NCBI RefSeq assembly: GCF_017591435.1
Contig: NC_059303.1
Coordinates: 19,283,209 to 19,347,208 of the forward strand
Direction of reading: 5' to 3'
DNA length: 64,000 bases
Origin: Portunus trituberculatus
Taxonomy: Eukaryota > Arthropoda > Malacostraca > Decapoda > Portunidae
Below, one piece after another: positions 58,283 through 64,000 of this stretch (within the stretch, counting starts at the first letter, position 1; every line of letters starts with the position of its first letter). Under the pieces are notes generated by a model. It had not been told where the DNA came from. It worked only from the letters and a program-made list of their open reading frames with translations, and did not search any database. The position numbers and the translations under genes were made by a program.

Positions 58283-59639
58283 ACTTAACAGGTAGATCCA
58301 CAGTTATCAAGAGGCAGGAATACTCAGTCAGGGTATGCTACCGGTTTACATCAGTGACACAGGCCATTGGCAACCACGCGCGATAGTCATATCACAGTCA
58401 CACTACCAAATACGTCCCTTCTTCTACTTGTCTATTAAACACGCACCGCTTGGTGACAGTTGTGATCACACCTCACCACGTAGTACTTACCTTTCAGGAA
58501 CATTAGTCTAACCTAGACTAACCTAATCTGCTGCTGGACGTTATCGTCTTGTGAGTCACAGTGATTGAATCGGTGTGCACTATGTAGCAGTGAGTACAGT
58601 GTTGCCAAATGAGCGGTTTTCCCGCTAAATCTAAAGGTTTTGTTTGACATCTAGTGAAGAAAAAAAAAAAATGGTTTAGCAGCTAGCGGGATTTCTACCG
58701 GAATTGCTTATTTAGTAACCGCTTAAAGACTGCTGAATATGATTATATGTTGTTTTTCAATTAAGTTTGCCAACTTTAGCGTTACGGAATAGTATTAAGA
58801 ATGTGAGTACTGATCGTTACGTGTGAGAGAAAAATGTCTGTATGTATGAGTGTCTGTCTGTACGAAAAAGAGTCGTGTTCGTGTAACACAAGATTGGTTC
58901 CTGTATCACGCTGAGATTCCACACCGGGCAGTGTGTCACGTGTTACGTGTAGTAGACAAGTAGAAGGAGGAAGAGACGTACGTGGTAAGGTATGACTGTG
59001 ATAGGACTGTGTCACGCGTTTCATCAAGCGGTGTGTAGTAGAGGGTATTCCAAGCTGTGCCTCCGGCTATCGGATTCCCGGACATGGATTATGGAAGACG
59101 CATGGAGATGAATAGTGAGAGGAGCCACCATGACGTCACAGAAGTGAAGCCGACGCGCTATTGGTCTGCTGTGCTGTCCCTAGTCCCCTACATTCTTTCC
59201 TTATACACCAAAACATTACTATGCACTAGCATGTAGGCACGCATTGGATATAGAAACACCGCTCATTATATTCCGTCTTACTTTTATGTCCATATTTCAA
59301 GGCCGCCTACCTTATGTGACCTTAAGAGATGTAATAGTTGTGGCATGTCGTGCCACGAAGATTTAGACGACAAATCATACATGACAATCATATTATACAG
59401 TGTTTTTATAGCTTTGGTGTACTTGGGTGAGAGGTGGATGGTAAGCTGTCTTTCGAGTGATCATATGGCTGGACGAGATCATTTATATACACATGTACTA
59501 CAGATGCATATAGATAGAAGAAAAATTAACCATATCAAATGAAAGATGTTCAGATGATTGATTTTTCTTGGCATACTATTACTTAACTCAGATTGATCTC
59601 AAATAAAATTACAAGGTACGTAGTTTTCCATATTGCTTT

Positions 59640-59644
<5 letters not shown>
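58283..59644. other. No gene recognised
   Basis: Contains a second hAT-like terminus (CAGTGTTGCCAAATGAGC near 58608) with no opposite end found, and unique DNA. Confidence 0.4.

Positions 59645-59714
<70 letters not shown>
59645..59714. repeat. (CT)n microsatellite
   Basis: A CT run of about 70 bases. Confidence 0.96.
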
Positions 59715-59717
<3 letters not shown>

Positions 59718-60656
59718 GTAAGTTTCGTCCATTACCATAACGATTTTTTTTTCGAGGCAGTTATTTAATTAAGGAGCAAAGTCCCATAGACTTTATCTCG
59801 GGAGGAAGGGCAGATTTTGCAGCTTTACTCTTCTCTCTTGCTCGTAAAACTGACTTGTTGTTGCTACAAAGTTTTCTCGAGTGTTCCGCTCGTACGTGCA
59901 AATGAGAAGCAAGTGTTACAGATTGCTTGCTTTCTCGCTCACTTTAATTAATTAATGATTCGTTATATTTTCCGCTCCGCCATGGATGGAAAATGAGATG
60001 CGTGGGAATCTTGCGTCAGATGGTGCGCAAAACAGATAAGAAAAAAAAAGCATGAGATATCGACTAATTGTATCTGTAGCAAAAGAAAATGTAATTGTGA
60101 GAAAAATTAGGTCGGAATTCTGCTTCAGATGGGTCGCAAAGTAGATGGGAAAGCATACAAAAAAGAGACAGGAGAGCTCGACCAACTATCAATGTGGAAA
60201 AGGTCTTCATACGCAGTGGATCAGAACTTTTCTCTTAGATAGATCGTAACACAGATGTAAAACGAAGCCCATAATAACACTTCCAATTAGTATCTCTGTG
60301 GCATATAGGAACACATAAAAATCCTTGTATTCTCTCCTCCTTATTAGTGAAATTTTTTTCAAGAGGGAGGTTTCAATTAAGACAGTTCTCTAATTAGGGA
60401 TTCCTTTGGCATTTTTTTTTTTTTTTTTTTTTTTAGGGGTTTAGCTTCTCAACAGACTTTTTTATTATTGTTCTTGTTGCCCTCGGTCAATGCATCTTTC
60501 TTACATAAAGAAAATATCGCTGTAGCATAAAGAGCCGCTATAAAACCCAAAGCTCTTCAGAATACTGGCCGAGGTGCATGATGAATGCTACATTAAGTAA
60601 TATCCGGTGTCACTGCATGGTATCCACCCCCCCCAAAAAAAAAAAGGTAGTTTTTT
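59715..60656. repeat. Region with degenerate ~110-bp repeats
   Basis: From ~60000 to 60290 three diverged blocks recur: TGCGTCAGATGGTGCGCAAA, TGCTTCAGATGGGTCGCAAA and TCTTAGATAGATCGTAAC, each followed by a cAGAT-GG/TAAnA segment. The rest is AT-rich without a gene. Confidence 0.4.
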
Positions 60657-61040
60657 TTAGAATGACCGCCAAACATCGCCAGGCCTTGAGGCCCGCGCTA
60701 TACACTGCTTCTCCAAGTCTATCATCGTAGTAATTACTTGTAGTGAGTGATGAGAGAAGGGCGTGTTGGTGAAGAGTGAAGGGAAAGGAGCGGGGAGGAG
60801 TTCTTGTTAGAATAATTGTCAATCAGCAACAAATCCTGCTGCCCATGCTATGTATTCGTATATCTACTCTGCTTCACCAAGTCCGTCATATACGAGTAGT
60901 AACGCTTGCCTGCAATGAGGAGATCGTGTTGTTGAAGAGGGAAGGAAAAGGAGTGGTCAAAATTGCTTTTAGAATTAATGTCGAATAACAACAGGCCCTG
61001 AGACTTGTCCAATGTATACACTGTTTGATTTTATCAGAGT
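60657..61040 (+). repeat. Degenerate ~155-bp tandem repeat, left part
   Basis: Units start near 60657, 60811 and 60969 with TTAGAATnA, followed by CAACAG/AAATCCTGCTGCC-like sequence, TACTCTGCTTCACCAAGTC and a GAAGGG(A)AAAGGAG block. The third is cut by the palindromic element. Related sequence (CAGACCCTGCTGATGCC, TACTCTGTTTCACTG) reappears at ~63830. Confidence 0.55.
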
Positions 61041-61042
61041 AT

Positions 61043-63596
61043 AGCCCGCGTCCCACACAGCACAATGTGAAGAGAACGCCGCACGATTGAGCATGACTTG
61101 CACTTTTTGCACGATAACCGATGAATCCTACGGGTCACGACAGCCGCCAGACAGTCACACGACAGCTGTGAGATGGGCACACGATATTACTTAGATTGTA
61201 ACAAGCATATCAATAATTTTTCACAATTCCAGTATGATACTAGCACGATGGCCACGACCCACACAATAAAGATAAGATGTTACTCGAAGGTACGTCAATA
61301 ACAGTATGATGTTCAACGACAACAGACAACAACAGGACGACAAATGAACGAATTACACGAATGCAGCCCGACAAACACTAGCGCAACACAACCGTTTTGT
61401 CTGGAATATACGCCTGTATAATTATAAATTGTGGGCTCATAGCTGGCCGACACCATACAACATATGGTCCTTCCCACACCTCAACAGGACACCGATGAGT
61501 ACTACACGGATGAACATGAAATGAAACTGATCAACAACCCCAAGATTCAACTTTATTTAACTCACCTGCTCAACATTGACCAACAACAAAAGAAGAAGCG
61601 AGGGAAGAAGGTCTGTAGGTGATTTGTTGGGTCGTGGATTGCACAGAAGGAATGGTATGGCCACTACCACCAACTTCTGCCACATTTCCAAGAACATGAA
61701 CCTGATTTCTACATATATTACGTGTTGGTTGACCAACCACGCCATGCTCAAAGAAATATTGCGGCAAATTACACTTCGAATAAGTGGACAGGGCACAAAT
61801 CAGAGTAAGGCAATGGAATCAGGCCTACGTTTGGCCATTACACTGCACTTCATGACCACAAGTTAGGCCTACAAAACCTTCATTGACTTATCGTGTTTAT
61901 CGTGTTATTATCCTCGAAGTCTCGATTTGCAATGGAGATTGATCCTGATGTATCATGTAATTTTTGCGGTAGGTTCGTTATGTTATCGCTCCATCATCGT
62001 TCGGGTTTTGGTCAGTCATCGTGCTATCATCTGGATTGTTGTACAGTTTTTGGGAGGCCACGAATATGAAGACCATGCAACGAATACAATGAATGCCACA
62101 CGACAATCACAAGAACGTACACCGATAGCGATACGATATGTTTGTAACTTTTTTTCTTTTTTTTTTCCAACGACGAATCGCGAAAAAATAAAAGCCACGT
62201 CCCACACAATACGATGGGAGGCGACCGCTCCACGAATCAGCATGACTTGCAGAAAAATGAAAAAAATCTAACTATCATGTAACATGGTAAAAAAAAAAAA
62301 AAATAGAATAAGAAAATCTGGAGTCGTGAAACATCGAGTGACAGTCTAGGGCATATCGTGTTAGTCGTGCATTTTCCTGATTCATCCTGAAAAAATAGTG
62401 CACCCCTTTATCTTTTCGCGATTTATCATAAAAAAAAAAACGTTATAAACTTATCGTATCGCTATTGGTGTACGTTCCTGTGATTGTCGTTTGGCATTCA
62501 TTGTATTCGTTGCATGGTCGTCATATTCGTGGCTTCCCAAAAACTGTACGATAATCCAGATGATAGCACAGTAGCCGACCGAAAGTCGAACGATGATGGA
62601 ACAACATAACGAACTAACCTAAAAAAATTACATGATACACCAGGGTCAATCACAATTACAAATCGAGTCTTGGACGATAATAACACGATAAACACGATAA
62701 GTCAATGAAGGTTTTGTAGGCCTAACTTGTGGTCATGAAGTGCAGTGTAATGGCCAAACGTAGCCCTGCCTTCCTCCAATCTGTGTTCTGTTTACTTATT
62801 CCAGGTGTAGTTTGCTACAATATATCGTTGAACATGGCGTGATAGACCAGCAGATAATATCTGTTGAAATCAGAGTCATGCTCTTGGAGGTATGGCAGAA
62901 GTTGATGATAGTGGCCATACTGTTCCTCTGCGCAATCTACGACCTAACAAATCATCTACAGGCTTTCCTCCCTCGCTTCTTCTTTTGTTGTTGGTCAGTG
63001 TTGAACAGGTGGGTTAAATTAAGTTGAATCTTTAGGTGTTGATCAGAAGACTATTCATTTTAAGTTCATATGTACAGTACTCATCGGTGTCCTGCTGGGG
63101 TGGCGTGGGAAGGGCATGTTGCATGGGATACGATTCTGTGACGGCGGTGGATGCTGCTATGGAACTGTGACGGCTAGGTGTGGGCACATAACTTATAACC
63201 ATACATGCACGAATTCCAGAAAAAAAAAAAAAAAACGGTCGTGTCGCGTTCGTGTTTGTTGGGTGGCATTCATGTAATTTGTTCAGTTGTCGTCCTTTGG
63301 TTGTCTATTGTCGTTGAACATCGTACTGTTATTGATGTACCTTCGAGTAACATCTTATCTTTATCGTGTGGGTCGTGTGGCCATCGTGCTTGTATAGTAC
63401 TGGAATAGTGAAAAATGATTGATAGCAACACAGAATATCGTCAGATGGTCTTGCTGTGCTCGTTACAATCAAAGTAATATCGTGTGAATGTTTGGCGGCT
63501 GTCGTGAGCCGTGGGATTAGTCAGTTATCGTGAAAAAAGTCATGCTCAATCGTGCTGTTTTCGCCTCTCATCATGCTGTGTGGGATGCGGGCTTTA
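61043..63596. mobile_element. 2.5-kb palindromic element
   Basis: Arms ~61043-62175 and ~62425-63596 are inverted copies over more than 1.1 kb. They share outer ends AGCCCGCGTCCCACACAGCA / TGCTGTGTGGGATGCGGGCT and inner blocks such as CCTACAAAACCTTCATTGAC. The centre (~250 bp) holds a further terminal-like sequence (AGCCACGTCCCACACAATAC). Weak frames in both arms (QSTTQQITYRPSSLASSFVV) are similar to each other. The ends resemble PIF/Harbinger-type termini, but the superfamily is uncertain. Confidence 0.7.
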
Positions 63597-63790
63597 AGAA
63601 ATGCACTTTTTTCAGGATGAATCGCGAAAAATGCACGACTACCATGATACACCCTAAACTGTCACTCGATGTTTCACAACTCTAGAATTTTTCACACGAT
63701 ATTGCACTATAATTAGATTTTTTTTTCTGCAAGTCATGCTAATTTGTGGAGCGGTCGCCTCACGTCGTGCTGACTGAGACGCAACCTTAT
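63597..63790. repeat. Inverse copy of the palindrome centre
   Basis: This stretch (GATGAATCGCGAAAA, GTCACTCGATGTTTCAC, CTGCAAGTCATGCTAA, GGAGCGGTCGCCTC) is the reverse complement of ~62200-62400, so a second inverted repeat is interleaved with the first. Confidence 0.65.
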
Positions 63791-64000
63791 GCGAGCTTGC
63801 CATGACCAGTGATCCTTGTGTTGTTGTAAGAGTGAATATCAAGCAGCGACAGACCCTGCTGATGCCCGTGGTCTACTCTGTTTCACTGCCTGCCATGGTT
63901 ATCATAGACAGATTACTTTGTTAACGAGGAGTAATGTAATGTTCTACCGTATGGTGTACTGGAGCTGTCTTGTTCCGCTACCCCACGGGACGCCACGCTC
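63791..64000 (+). repeat. Degenerate tandem repeat, right part
   Basis: Sequence related to the units at 60657-61040 resumes here, consistent with the palindromic element having inserted into the repeat array. It continues beyond the window. Confidence 0.4.

Noticed and set aside
59345..59542. 65-residue + strand frame with a hydrophobic stretch
   Set aside because: No splice context, homology or neighbouring signal supports coding.

Overview
The window looks like genomic DNA of an arthropod, most probably a decapod crustacean such as a crab. This is an inference from three things: split genes with GT-AG introns, very long dinucleotide microsatellites (CA, TA, CT) every few kilobases, and a repeat population of CR1-clade LINEs, tRNA-derived SINEs and Tigger/pogo, piggyBac, hAT and PIF/Harbinger DNA transposons. 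No bacterial or viral gene organisation is visible. Most of the 64 kb is transposon on transposon.

Two host genes can be reconstructed across introns. FMC1 (mitochondrial ATP synthase assembly factor 1) is on the + strand: exon 1 at 41231-41451, exon 2 at 48788-48884, 105 aa, with a 7.3 kb intron full of repeats. HDHD2 (HAD-superfamily hydrolase) is on the - strand in five coding exons between 55791 and 53473, 260 aa. Six further minus-strand stretches between 12.7 and 34.0 kb look like exons of one or more unidentified genes.

Layout. 0-2 kb: piggyBac end, Tigger end, CA microsatellites, SINEs and a LINE tail. 2-10.2 kb: two Gypsy LTR retrotransposon copies tail to tail, the right one carrying a hAT element with an 8-bp target duplication. 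10.2-14.4 kb: LINE fragments, a complete 861-bp Tigger element, candidate exons. 14.5-18.9 kb: a CR1-type LINE (-) split by a piggyBac element that itself contains another CR1 LINE. 20.5-25.5 kb: SINE, PIF/Harbinger units in tandem, a Charlie-like hAT, and a long LTR of the same Gypsy family with a cold-shock-domain reading frame between its promoter and its R/U5 part. 27.2-32.7 kb: an I-group non-LTR element with RNase H, lacking its endonuclease and interrupted by a SINE and a Tigger element. 32.7-40.5 kb: LINE ends, three RTE-like fragments in alternating orientation, a foldback, a Tigger element. 41.2-49.4 kb: FMC1, whose intron holds a near-complete CR1 LINE with a piggyBac inside. 49.5-52.5 kb: a Tigger element containing two other Tigger families. 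53.5-55.9 kb: HDHD2. 56-64 kb: SINEs, microsatellites, degenerate tandem repeats and a 2.5 kb palindromic element.

The transposon genes are almost all broken and need not act together. The host genes appear intact. Boundaries given by target-site duplications are exact; LINE, SINE and tandem-repeat limits are approximate. Family names come from recognition of protein motifs and terminal repeats, not from a database search.
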